NCBI GenBank assembly: GCA_000320545.1
Contig: ADNK01000064.1
Span: 1 to 43,051 of the forward strand
Direction: 5' to 3'
Length of the DNA stretch: 43,051 nucleotides
From: Bigelowiella natans CCMP2755
Taxonomy: Eukaryota > Cercozoa > Chlorarachniophyceae
Shown one piece after another: positions 10,201-21,907 of this stretch (positions are counted from its first letter, which is position 1; the number at the start of each line of letters is the position of its first letter). The notes beneath the pieces are model-generated. The model made no database searches. It was not told the DNA's origin and saw nothing but the letters and a program-made list of their open reading frames with translations. A program made the translations under genes and the position numbers.

Positions 10201-12570
10201 CCTTAAGAGGAACAAATTGGTGGACATAAGCAAAGAAAACTTTTGCAGCAGCTGGAAACTCCGCAAGTTTTAAGACCCTCTCGACCTATTTTATCACAGA
10301 AACAATGTTGATGATGAATTCTTGATAGAAAATCTCAATTACCTGGATTTCTACGCTCTGGTTGAATGGAAAGTATGACGGTTGTAGAAGTCTGCGCATA
10401 ATTTAACGAGTGATATAAATCGTCGTTTCTAATTTGGAAAACTTTTGTACCGAACGAGAAGCTTTGCCACAGAGGATCCTACATAGAAACTTTTGGATGA
10501 GAAATAATGCTAACCATGAGGAGAATAGGATGTTTACCATCACATCCGAGCCTTACAAGAAGATCTTTCATTTCCACCACATCGAAGAACTTGATGCCTT
10601 TTAGTGAGCTCACCTTCTGTAGAAGCTCGATGTAGGCCTTGAGAGATGGTGTTGTACAAAATGCAGCAAAAGTGATTTTAGTGCTTAATCATGAAATATT
10701 AGAACGTACTTTTCGAACAGATTGCGCCGTGTCATGGAAAAGCTTCTTGGTGTGAGGCAGAACTGCCTTAAGAACCTTTTTCAAAGTTTCTTCGTAAGAA
10801 CGTGTCGTTGTGTGAGGTCAAATTTTGTTACTGGATGAGTTAGATGATTTTCCACCATAAATCGCAAGCCATCAACCTTTATTTCACCACACATATGTAT
10901 ATAAATTTTATTGTTGGTCGGCATAACTTTGAAAATTGTAAATTACAACTGCGAGACGAACAGAACTTGAAGATGCATCACATGCCATATCGTTAATAAT
11001 CTTCTTAAGGAGCTTGCCAGCCTCATCAGAAGGAAGGAGCTCCCAGTATAGACCTAGACCTCGGCAAACGGATTCTACAGCTGATGTTCGCACCACAGCA
11101 TCATCGTCGGCTAGGATTTCGTGCATCAGACCGCACTGAAATTGAATACTCTTTTCCACGTACTGTGCCTTCGATTCGGGGTCAGTAAGCGGAAATACTG
11201 ACGCAAATATTCTTGCCGCATTTCGACGGACTCGAATATTTGGGGCTTTAAGAGACCGAAAAAGGGTCGGCCCCCAAAGACGAAGAAGAAGGGCACCAGT
11301 GTCAGCTTGCCTGGATGACAGCATTTTCAACAGCACCTGGGAATTTCGTGCTGTTTGTTTGTCCTTTCCATATAGGGCTAGCGCGACAATATCTTGGAGA
11401 CAATTCTTCTCAATCCTAGCATGCAACGAATTTCGCTCGGCTTCTTTAAGATCTTTTGGGGATCCTTTGAATGCTAGCTCAGTTTCTCTCCAAACTTGCT
11501 CGGCTTGTTTCCACGCTTGATAATACACCAAACCATAGGCACGGAGTTGCGAATCCGTCGCAAACGGAATCTGAGACTTGATGGTTGAATGGAGGGGTTG
11601 CATCATTCGGTCATGGAGCGAAAATAAAGAAGCTAGAAAAAGTATGCCCTGGGTTGAAGCCTTCGAACGGAGATATAAAGGGGACATAGCACACCGTAGC
11701 AGAAAATTTCTTACGGTATTAATGGAGTCATCTTCAAAATCAAGAAGAGATAGCGCGTCTCGAATCTTACAGTGAATCACACATTTTTTCAACACAATGT
11801 CCACTTTCAATGGTAAAAAAAATTACCTTATAGATTCGCTTAAGATCAGAAGCTGTTGCATCGTGTTCGAGGGTTCGAGCCAGTAGATAGGGAATCACCT
11901 GCCAATGTTTCGAATTAGTGAAATGAAAATTTTATGATCTAAATTTGTAACTTACATTGGGCATATATTCGTCACCACCCATATCATTCGAATACCAAAC
12001 TTCACACAGTCTAGAGATCGCATTTTGTAGTTTGCTGGCGGTTTCAGTCCGTAAATTATAGAGAACCTACAGGGGTTCGGTTGAATTCCTAGCAATGACA
12101 GTTTTGTTAAAAAATTACCTCATTAAGCGCGCTTGTGATCTCTCTCATTTGATCCATCTGCTTGCAGCCAGCCAAAACTCCATTTTCAACACAAGTGACA
12201 GCAGCTAACAGGAACCTGACGTCTGCCTTCAAGGCAATTGTCTCTTCCTCACCGTCTATCTCGCTAGCATTTATCCTTTCAGTAACCCTCTCAGAAAGAA
12301 GACTCCAGAATTCGTCGCGGATTTTCACAGGAAGTTTTGATTTGAGGAAGTGCTGAAGGCGTTTTTCACCTCCGTCCGAGACAATAGAGGACACCAAAGA
12401 TGCAAATGATTTCTTCTCCTCTGAACACATTAATGAGTTGAATCTCCGGTAGTGAAAATATTGATAGAATTACCTGTTTGCGCAGCGCCAATTTTGCCTA
12501 CAGCTTGCAAAGGTTGGGGTTTCCCTTTTTGAAGAGCTTCAATGAGAAGACTGGCTGTCTTCGAGGCCAT
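5852..12570 (-). CDS. Condensin-2 complex subunit G2 (CAP-G2)
   Basis: This HEAT-repeat subunit of condensin II binds the kleisin CAP-H2 and helps compact mitotic chromosomes in the nucleus. Exons (minus): 12474-12570, 12119-12420, 11956-12066, 11827-11898, 10947-11765, 10832-10876, 10710-10775, 10538-10637, 10451-10478, 10343-10391, 10202-10285, 9862-10146, 9730-9807, 9581-9670, 9442-9519, 9292-9360, 9016-9087, 8879-8962, 8654-8696, 8400-8485, 8177-8275, 7885-8028, 7713-7809, 7533-7610, 7439-7480, 7322-7382, 6903-7035, 6692-6812, 6546-6604, 6290-6359, 6148-6235, 5982-6083, 5852-5951. They sum to 1,283 residues (human 1,143). The diagnostic block at about 357-450 (LFRSLKAPNIRVRRNAARIF, then FPLTDPES and VRTSAVESVC) matches the Condensin2nSMC region. 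Co-linear similarity continues through ENHLTHP, FFDVVEMKDLLVRL and the C-terminal ERTGLLVALYAISHMV. Lys/Arg-rich linkers lie near residues 620 and 900. Exon 19 and exons 26-27 are the least certain. Confidence 0.9.
7205..7276. repeat. (TA)n followed by (GT)n in a CAP-G2 intron
   Basis: A pure AT run of about 52 bases passes directly into GT repeats. It lies in the 286-nt intron between exons 26 and 27, which is long for this gene. Confidence 0.95.
8093..8126. repeat. (TGCG)n tetranucleotide repeat in a CAP-G2 intron
   Basis: Repeated TGCG passes into TG repeats inside the intron between exons 21 and 22. If the intron were retained, the frame would stop a few codons after exon 21. Confidence 0.9.
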
Positions 12571-13666
12571 TATCTCGAATTTTTTGTTTTCTGCCACACA
12601 CAACAGAATATGCACATACGCAACACACGTATTAGATACAAACTCAATCAACATGTTATTTTCCTCGCCCATCCCTCTCTCCCTCCCTCCTAATTCGACA
12701 TTTCTCGGTTCAATCCTATCAAATGTACCACCACTTCAGTATCAAACGGAAACTAGCCTTCAGTCGCAACTGTCGCAACGCAAAATGCATACACTTTCCC
12801 GCCTTTTTATGGAACAAGTGAAACGAGAGAAAGAATGATCGAATAAATAAATTAATATTATTTCGGATAGTGCACCCGAGGAGATACATGCAATTCTCAA
12901 CATTTAAATCCAGACTCTCATGTCGCATACATCAAATAGATGGGTATTTCTTTCCCCGTACCTATAGGACTACATGTATAGGGGTACGGCTGTGGACCTC
13001 GTCGTCAATGAAAATGAAAAGCGCGCCGATTCGGTCAGCAATTAAGACTCACAAGATCTACCTTATTAAAATTATCTTCAGGGAACGGAGGTAACTAATT
13101 ACATTATTCATCTCTGAGCTTGCATCCACATTTTCTCATGGTCGCGTTAACATGAAAAGAAATGGATATGTTGAAAACTTGTGTCTGCCACAATTCCAAT
13201 CTTGATTTTGAGCCTGTCTGCTAAATTTGAGTTGTCGTATGTGAAAATCCAAATGGAGTAATGATTTTTCAACATCAGAGAAGTTGTCTCCATCTGGTTT
13301 CTGAATAATAAACTCTATTTTTAACACAGTTAATATTTGGTTAGCGACACAGTTTTGTAGCGTTTTTCAAAGGAATAAAGGCATGGTGTGAACATAACGA
13401 ATGGATATTTCAGCCAATATGTGCTTAATTTAATTTTATGACCTAAGATCAGTTGCATACGATTGCCAATTATTGTTAATCATATTCTTTTTTACGACAT
13501 CATAAAGATTGGAAATGTGTAGAAAATATACCCCATTCATGTCTGGATGTGTTAAGGGTGGTAGAAGAAGAAAATCTGGTACTTTGAAGTTCCGTCCAAC
13601 CCTAGCTGAGAAACTCAGGGAGAAGCTGTGCGAGCTCTTTCCTTCTGTAAAGGAAGAGGAGCCACG
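12571..13666. promoter_or_regulatory. Divergent intergenic region between CAP-G2 and the RSH gene
   Basis: The minus-strand CAP-G2 gene and plus-strand RelA/SpoT gene start at opposite ends of this 1.1-kb stretch, so it must hold both promoters. I see no unmistakable core element. Bases 13,531-13,688 are open in more than one plus frame. One alternative (starting MCRKYTP at about 13,517) ends at a stop that coincides with the donor used here, so it was not adopted. Part of an RSH leader exon may still lie here. Confidence 0.5.
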
Positions 13667-15544
13667 ATGGAGGTCGGACAACCATTGAGTAAGAAACGGA
13701 ACGCCTTTGAATACTCAACTTCCATCAATTTTAACTCTGGAGGGGAATGGTTGATCTTTTCTCGCGATAAATACAAGACTCTTCTTCTCGTGGTGATACT
13801 AATGGGTAACAACAGCATCACCAAACATATATCTTAGAGTCATTAGATTTTTAGTTTGAAAAAGTGAGGTAAACAATAATTCAATTTTAATGATGCTTTC
13901 AATGTTGGCGTATAATCTCAGCGATTGTCCATGGCTCCAATAGCGGCCTCCGACAGAAAAAAGATATTGCCCATCCTGTCAAACATGGTGCTAGGAGACA
14001 GGCTCTTCTTCATCATCCGAGTTTTCCTTCCATAGGTATGCTGCCTCTGATTTGTTACCCATCAAAAAAAAATTATAATACTCGCAACCATGTAGGATAT
14101 AGCCAGAGACGGTTGAAGGGCTTATCGGCTGAGAAACTTTTAAGCGTAGGACAACAAGATACCTTAGCATCTATCCAAAAATCTACAGCAACGAGGAATT
14201 CAGTTACTGAAGAAATAGCTGAAGGACTGTTGAAGGTAAATCAAACTGATGGGAATAACCAGTGTCACCACCAAAAGTTGTTAATAAACAAACAACAATT
14301 ATTTATTATCCTAGGCAATTCAAGGTGCATCTCCCACGCAGGGGTTAGACCCTGTAGCTTTAATCTGGAATCGTGATCTACTTGACAATATGGTAGTACG
14401 AAGAGGCCGTGATATCTGATATATCAATTTGGATTCTGTTGTTGGGTGGCGAAAAAACTAAAACTTTGCCTTCTTAAGGTTCAAATGGCTCATGGCACAG
14501 AACTCTTCAATTCTGTACTGCACGACACAGAAGTCAGAGTTCAGCAGATGTTACAAGATGACACAGAATTGCTTGCGCATTTGGGGAAAATGCAGATAAT
14601 AGGACGTGTGAAAACTCCAGAGTCGATTACCAGAAAAATCTTATTTAAATCAAATCAATGGAAAAAGAGAGAAACTTTTGGATTTTTTCCTGCGAATGAC
14701 AAAAAGAGGCATCATATTAGCAAGGTACACTCCCTATTCTGTAAACTTCGTTTTCATTCTGATGAAAATTGTCAAAAAAGGTGTATGATGTGGTTGGACT
14801 GCGAATAATTCTGGACTCGAACGAAATACCGAATGAAACTGGAGAAGAACGCGCAGCACGGGAGCTTCGAATGTGTTACAGAGTGCAGGAACTCATCAGT
14901 AGAAACTGGGAGACAATTCTATTTAGAGGAAAGGTGCCATGTGCGTTAAAATGATAGCTTATGGTAGTTTCACTATACTTCCCAATCATAGCTTTAATAA
15001 TCGCCCTGTTTCGTGTGTTTGTCTTCCAGGATTACATAGAAAAGCCCAAAGCTAATGGCTACCAATCCTTACATCTTACAGCTGTTGTCAATTACCACCT
15101 CACTAAGATCCCCGTAGAGTTCCAAATTAGAACTGCAGAAATGGAGAAATTTGCTAGCAACGGACCCGCCGCACATAATCGATACAAAGAAAATGTAATG
15201 GATGACCTCCTTTTCAACTCATTTCCTATCAATTCACCAAAGCAGACAAATCAGTATGATCACGATGGAGTTTCTGTAAACCAAAGTGAAACAGAGCCCC
15301 CCATCAAACAAAAGAAGAAACATAAGCGGCGGCGTTTCCCTAGAACTCGAAAACCAGCTTTGCAAACCAAAGGTACATTTATATTGAACAATTCACTAAT
15401 AATCATGGTTGTAACAGATGATATCGTTTAGGTTCAAGCAGAAAATCTAGATCTAAGGACAGATTGATTGCTGATGATTTAGAATATGTCTCCTGGTTAG
15501 CAACCGATGAGGAACAGAATGTGCCTTCATCTTTCCGTTTATGA
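13667..15544 (+). CDS. RelA/SpoT homologue, (p)ppGpp synthetase domain only
   Basis: It would transfer pyrophosphate from ATP to GTP/GDP to make the alarmone (p)ppGpp, which in algae and plants acts mainly in the plastid. Exons: 13667-13688, 13922-14035, 14096-14235, 14315-14392, 14479-14724, 14781-14933, 15030-15372, 15432-15544, giving 402 residues. Visible motifs are GRVKTPESITRKI (near 165), VYDVVGLRIIL with the metal-binding Asp203, KDYIEKPKANGYQSLH (251-266) and VEFQIRTAEM (280-289) followed by AAHNRYK. The usual AE.G before AAHW is SNG here. No HD hydrolase motif (HDxxED) is found upstream and no TGS or ACT domain downstream; the tail is basic, then acidic. It is therefore a synthetase-only form, perhaps plant/algal RSH4-like. 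The N-terminus is the weakest part: it shows no signal peptide, and a missing first exon is possible. Confidence 0.88.
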
Positions 15545-16980
15545 AGGCAGACCTCTTTCCTAGATTTTAAGTCCAATTTACTAGCAACGGATAAAACGAC
15601 CCTATTTTCCATATCAGAGCACCTTTTTTGTTCTAAATCAAATGTACATAATTATTCTTCATTAATTGTATGTCCAGTCTTTTCTCGACAAATTTATCTC
15701 TTAGTCTCAGAAATCAATACAGTGTTTCGATGATAACAACATGTATAGAAATGTCACAAATTTGTGAAGGTGACATCATTGGAATCTTGACGAAACCTTA
15801 AAATATTAAGGTTCAGATTCTTTGAAATTAATAGATCTACGCTTATGTAATAAATTACCCAAAGTTGAATACTATTGTGCATAATAATCCAGTCCGACAA
15901 ACATACCCCCGTGTCCAAAATAGAACAGATACCCATGAAAATGATTGAAGTGTGTTGTAAAGTTGATAATGTTTATTCGTTCACACACCTATTCGATTCA
16001 AGTATGTTATCAATTAATACAGTCATATTCTATAAAAAATATACGCACGATGTCTTTGATCGCGGTATAAAAGGAGCAATGAGCACATCTAGGATGAGCT
16101 GCGCATACTAGCATAGCATGTAACCCCAGCAAGGCGTAGTTCTCATTACGAGATGGATATATACAATGAACAAGTTAAATCTGTTCAATTGAATCCTGAT
16201 GTAGCTAGATGTGCAAAGCTAAGGCTACAGTAAGACAGCGCTCAAATTGTGAATAGACAAAGCTAGAAAGTTTCTTTACAGTGACAATTGCATGATGTCA
16301 ATGATGCATTGCTTGGATGCCACTGCTTTAGTCTTATTAGGTTGATGGGAACAACAGAACAGAAACCTCGGCTATCACGACCAAGCTAGGAAGTTTCAGC
16401 AGTATAAATTCTAAGCACTTTAGCCGCAGCTCTGTGCAGCTACATTAGGATGGCTATTGAAAAAATGTAATTATTTCATTACATCCGTCTCATAAATTCT
16501 ATGCATGACGTAAATACGAAAATATGTGATAATATGCCCGAAGCGAGCTTCACTACTGACATACGATATGAATTCTCATCTAAATGCGCTGCCGATGCCA
16601 TGCTCCAGCGGAAGCATAACCCATCTCGTAATAATTCCACAATTCCTTTTTGGACCAAAATTTAGTCAGGATGAGAAACGCCAGCTGTTATTGACATAAT
16701 TTAATACAACCTTGGTAGACGGGGGCATGAACGAATCCCTATTTAGTAATGGTTTAGTTAGATCATATTTATTCAACATCTTACAGCAACTCAACCCACC
16801 TTAGGGTTTTGGCGAAGTTTGGAACATGATGATAGTCAACGCCCCCGTTAGATGACAGTAAGTCAGGGGTAATATGCACATCCGATGCTATCAATCTCGC
16901 CGGGTGGAACTATCACACGAAGCTACGAAATCAGTATCGGTACTATCGACAGTGTCAATTTTTCCTTCTCACCTTCCTAG
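15545..16980. other. Gene-free spacer
   Basis: This is AT-rich and without convincing exons on either strand. It contains the RSH 3' flank and whatever promoter serves the unidentified gene beginning near 16,981. Scattered TAGCTAG-type words occur (e.g. around 16,182) but far more thinly than in the islands at 22 kb and 38-39 kb. Confidence 0.55.
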
Positions 16981-17991
16981 CATTTTCGCCGGTTCCTGAA
17001 ATTGAATTTATAGCAGCAGGTATTGTACAGATGTATCCATCAAAATTTATTCGACATATTGGTAAGTATTATTTTTACTGAAAGTTGTATCACAACCTGG
17101 AAATGGACATATCGTGGTGGAATTTTTGAAAATAGGCACCGCATTGACCAAACCACCATCAACGACTCTGATTCAATTAGTAAATAGTGAGGTATGTTTC
17201 CAACGTGAAGTGTTTTGATTTTACATTTCATTTCGAAACTTCGTCGCCAACGATGGGCCAAGGTACAAAGGAATATATGAAGATGCCAGCTAAGTTAGAA
17301 ATACTGTTCTCATTTCCACTGTTTTCGTTTTTTATGTCTTCAACGTTGCTGTTATAACTAGGCATATCTGCTTTTCAAACTCAAGTGTTTTTCTCAGACT
17401 GTTTCTATCGATTTATTGCTTTGCTATTTTATCTAATGAGTCATGTACCAATGCCTCGACCATTTCCTCATTAGATTCGAAATTCGAAACAAGTTCTGCA
17501 CGGAACTATAATCGAAGAGTGGTTAGTCTTATTTTGCTTAATAAACAGAAATGTGTCCAAATAATAATACCATCTTTCTTGGATCCAGAGGCAAAATTGC
17601 GATGTGTAGTTTGTTGCCAACAATTGACCAAGCTTCTTCAGGTAAGAGGGCTACAAATTAAACATTTCTTCCGGTATCATCCATATTCTATCGTTGTCGG
17701 TGTTATGTACATAATCCATTCTTCTATTTATTACCAAGAAATCTCCGCCTCATTTCAGTCTCAAGTATCCCCAATCCAATATGCTGAGCTCTATACCTGA
17801 AAATGCAACTTCTTCAGATCTCTATTCATAACGTTTCATTATTGCCCAACCATTCGGCTAGTTCGAGAACGGTTTTCATTATTTCATTGGAACTGAATCC
17901 ACAACACATTGCGGTTGCCTATCAGGTAGAGGAACACGGGTAAGAGGCATGGCAAAGAAGGAGAGAGAGAAACGTTGTTAGTACATTCTCA

Positions 17992-18078
<87 letters not shown>

Positions 18079-18450
18079 CAAAAATTAGCATCGAACCACA
18101 AGAGCTCCCCCGGACGCTCCAGCATATTGAGTGTTGCAGTGAACGTATCCCATATCTGAGAACAGGAATAATAGCCCACCATTAATGTTCATACCAATTC
18201 TAGACATTTGTCGCTCTCAGTCTTAATATTACCCTTCAATGATTGGCAGGCACCAACATGGAAAGGTAGCAGCCACCCTGAGCCGCTAAGCGCCACTTTT
18301 GGCAGGAGATTTCCTCCATTACTTCGTGGTGTGCTTGCTTTATTGCATAAAGATCTTGGTGAACATTTTATTCTCGATCCTTTACGAAGGGTGCAAGAAA
18401 TTGCGCTCCTCATATACGAGCCCCTCTCTCCAGAAGTACTAATTCTGTAG
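16981..18450 (+). CDS. Unidentified spliced protein-coding gene (model partial)
   Basis: I do not recognise the family. Phase-compatible exons with good splice sites are 16981-17061, 17136-17191, then a middle exon about 17473-17640, then 17818-17939, 18089-18130 and the terminal exon 18204-18450 with its stop. The junction between 17,191 and 17,473 is unresolved and at least one exon there is probably missed. The 5' end is also open: the first Met in frame is in MYPSKFIRHIG, but the frame continues upstream through VPEIEFIAAG. The product looks soluble, rich in Leu/Ile and helical (e.g. PSFLDPEAKLRCVVCCQQL, GVLALLHKDLGEHFI). There is no signal peptide or clear membrane span. An armadillo/HEAT-like adaptor or scaffold is possible but only a guess. 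Confidence 0.5.
17992..18075. repeat. Compound (CA)n-(TA)n microsatellite in an intron
   Basis: About 34 bases of CA pass directly into about 50 bases of TA inside the intron between exons 17818-17939 and 18089-18130 of the unidentified gene. The same compound type occurs at 7205-7276. Confidence 0.95.
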
Positions 18451-18908
18451 ATGTTAGTATCTCTTCACTTTTGACCACGTGGGGCCTACGTCATTCATTC
18501 GCTAGTCAGGTCGTCCTGAATGATGATGAGATACATCGAGTAAGATCGATCGATAAATATGGCAACAATTACAACAACAACAACAATCGAATGTTGTCCA
18601 ACTAGGAGAAATAAAAGGTGGTCGTGATAACAACAAAAACAACAAATATGGCAACAAACAATTAGAAACAATTGCAGATTTAATGGATTTTTCAGTAATT
18701 CTTACACTCACGGAAGGCGGGAAGCAGTACCTTCAACAGTGCGCGCCTTGCGATATATTCGTTGCGGTACCGAGAAGAATTCAGAGAAATACATGGAAAT
18801 GGATGCCATTTTCATTCGAAAATTGGACAATTAAGTCAGATCGAAAGAACACAACTGATCCATCACACAAGCTCATCAAGGCCCCCATCGCTTCGCCTCA
18901 AAACAAAA
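18451..18908 (+). promoter_or_regulatory. Promoter and 5' leader region of CSE1
   Basis: This short spacer separates the stop codon of the upstream gene from the CSE1 start. It contains runs of CAA/AACAAC (about 18,560-18,600 and 18,630-18,665), which may lie in the 5' untranslated leader. No TATA box can be assigned with confidence. Confidence 0.4.
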
Positions 18909-21907
18909 ATGGTACTGATTGTTACTTTGCATTCAATCCGAACGTGGCAATATTGACTTCTTCCTTTATAGAGTTCCGGTTTGGACACCATAGCGAACCA
19001 CCTCAGTGCTGTGTCTTCGGGAGATGTTAAACGAATAGAGCAGGGTAAACTATGATCACATTAGTTGAAAGGAAATTATTCTCACATTTTTTTTCCTTAG
19101 CTCAAGTTTGGCTGAAGCAAGCGGAAAATCAGCCACGATTCGGTGTTCTCCTCTTGGAACTTTGTACTGTCAAAAAGTATCCCATGCCGATTCGACAATC
19201 AGGAGCGATCCAATTTAAAAATTTTGTGAAAAATTATTGGAAAGTGGAAGAAGATGAAAAGAATCGTATTGGAAATGATGAGAGGCAAAAGATAAAGTCT
19301 GTGGTGACACAAGTCATGTTATCCAGCGAGCCACAGATTAGAAGACAGCTTGGCGAAGCCATCAAACTTATCTGCAAGGAAGACTTTCCCGCGAAGTGGA
19401 AGGATTTCCTTCCGGGCATTGTGAAACGTTTGAACACAAATGACCCTGGAGTTATCTACACTATTCTGGAAGTTATTGCAAACGTAGTCTATCGCTACAG
19501 GCACGAAGGTGTTTCAAATAGACTCTGGGCTGAAGTCAAATTTGTTTGTGAGACATTCATGAAGCCTCTGTTGGGTTTACTGAAGAATCTAACGGGGTTA
19601 ATCCCGAAAAATCAGCAGAATGGGCAGGTGCTGGAACAAATATTCATGTGCTTGGACCAGATCTGTCAAATCTTTTACTCAATGACTGCCCAGGATATCT
19701 ATTCATTCGTCCAAGACAATATGGATGGATTCTTCACACCATTCCTGAATCTTCTGGGGTACAAAAATGAACTCCTAGCACCTGATATGGAGGATGAGGC
19801 AGGATTGCTAGAGAAAACTCAGGCTGGAGTAATAGACATTGCGCGAATGTATACAGACAAGTACGATGAAGATTTTAATCCTGCGTGGGTCTCTAAATTT
19901 GTATCTAGCACTTGGAGCCTTCTTATTAAAACAAATGAATCTGGAAGATATGACCAGCTTGTACCAACAGCAATCAAATTTCTCACTTCTGTTGTCGAGA
20001 AAGAATGGCATAAGAAAAATTTTGGAAATCCAAAGGCTATTAAAGATTTCACAGAGAAGGTTATTATCCCACAGCTCAAACTCAAGCCTGGTGATATGGA
20101 AAATTTCCAAAGCAATGGGCTTGAATATGTTCGCAGAGATATGGAGGGCTCAGATGTAGACACTCGGAGAAGAACAACAATAAATTTTGTTCGAGGTCTC
20201 TGCAAATACTTCGAAAAAGAAGTCACCCAAATTCTCAAAAGCTACGTGGAATCACTTTTGAAACAGTATCAAAGTGACCAGGCAAAAAATTGGATGCAGA
20301 AAGACGTAGCAATGTACATCTCAATGGCACTTGCTATTCGGGGCTCCACAAGAATGAAGGGCGCCACAAAATTAAACGAATTCTTCGATGTCATGGGATT
20401 TTTCAAATCACAAGTATTGCCTGAACTCAAGTCCCAAAGTAGCCATCCTGTCTTAAAGGCGGATTCTCTGAAGTTTATTGTGACATTTCGCTCGCAGCTT
20501 CCACTTGAAGCCTACAAGAGCCTAATTGAATTGATTGCACAACATCTCAAGCATGATAGTTATGTGGTTCACACCTATGCTGCAGCATGCATTGAACGCA
20601 TTCTTGCTGTAAAGGATAATGGGAAGACAAGATTCAACAAGGCCCATTTCAAACCATATATTAAGCCCATTCTCCCGCTTTTGTTCAATATATTTGAGAA
20701 ACGAGGCTCGGAAGAGAATGAGTACGCTATGAAAGCTATATTTCGCGTCTGCACGGTTGGGGAGGAACACCTGGCTCAGGTTGCTGCAACGGTTATTCAA
20801 AGCATTACCGGAATTCTATCAAAAGTTGCAAAGAATCCCCGAATGCCAAACTTTAACCATTACCTCTTTGAAACTCTAGCTTGTCTTGTGAAAAATATTT
20901 GTAACGCTCATCCTAAAGCTATCGCTACTTTTGAGAAAGCTCTCTTCCCCCCCTTCAATACGATGCTCGGAATGGAAACTTGCCGTGAATTCGGCCCATA
21001 CGTATTTCAGATCCTAGCCCAACTTCTAGAAATGCACAAAGAACTAACTCAACCATTCAAGAATATATTTGCATCACTGTTACACCCAGCTATGTGGGCT
21101 GAAAAAGGCAACATCCCTGCAATGATTCGGTTGCTTGTCGCATACTTGAGGGTGGACTACAGGGTGGTCGGCGAAAAATTGGAAGGTTTGTTGGGCATAT
21201 TCCAGAAGCTATTAGCAAAGAAAAGAGACGATCATTTCGGGATGGCTTTGATCAGTGCAATCGTAGAAAAGATTCCGATTAAATTGTGGAAACAATATGC
21301 TAAGGCATTCATCCAAATGATGTTCATGAGGCTGAAAAACTCTGCAACACCAAAGTTCACTCGCAACTTCGTCAGTTTTGCCGGGTTCTTCTGCCACAAA
21401 CATGGAGCAGACTCATTCGTAGAAATTTGTGAAGAAGTGAATAAAGGAATATTCTCGAACCTTCTGCAGAAGATTCTGATTCCTAATATTGAGAAGGTGG
21501 ATGGGAAGACGGAAAGAAAGAGTTGCGCAGTGGGCATGACAGACCTCCTATGCAAATCGAAGACAATGGTATCAGGAGACTACCCAAGAATCTGGCCTCA
21601 ACTTTTGAAAGCTATAATTAATCTTTTCGAAATTCCCGAACAGACCTACACTTTAGAAGAAGACATTATGGATATTTCTGAACGCGGCTTTAAGACAGCC
21701 TATTGTCGTTTAGCCGCCTCGGCAGAGAAAAAATATGATCCACTTGCTGATGTACCGAATGTTAAACAGTATCTGGCCTTATCTCTTAGTCAATTATCGC
21801 AGCAATACCCCGGGAAAATCAAAGCTGCCATAGGCAAAGGACTACCTGCAGATCATCAGGGTGCACTAAAACGATATCTTTCTCAAGCAAACGCAACGAT
21901 AGCCTAA
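18909..21907 (+). CDS. Exportin-2 / importin-alpha re-exporter (CSE1, CAS)
   Basis: This beta-karyopherin carries importin-alpha back to the cytoplasm with RanGTP. Exons: 18909-18911 (the ATG alone), 18972-19044, 19101-21907; the protein is 960 residues (human 971). Collinear matches include PIRQSGAIQFKNFVKNYW near residue 60 in the importin-beta N-terminal domain, YVRRDMEGSDVDTRRRT, NWMQKDVAMY, YDEDFNPAWVSKF, FVSFAGFFCHKHG and GKTERKSCAVGMTDLL. Start choice: exon 2 is open and reads SSGLDTIANHLSAV, exactly the first helix of a karyopherin. The only phase-0 donor upstream that supplies a Met is ATG|GTACTG. Almost the whole protein is in one 2.8-kb exon, unlike the finely split neighbours. An alternative in-frame ATG at 19,052 lies within intron sequence just before exon 3 and would lose the first helices. 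Confidence 0.95.

Noticed and set aside
11811-11826. Exon 5 of CAP-G2 starting at an upstream Met (about 11,810)
   Set aside because: The preceding exon would then need an intron of about 20 bases; the acceptor before IRDALSLLDF gives a normal intron and better alignment with human CAP-G2.
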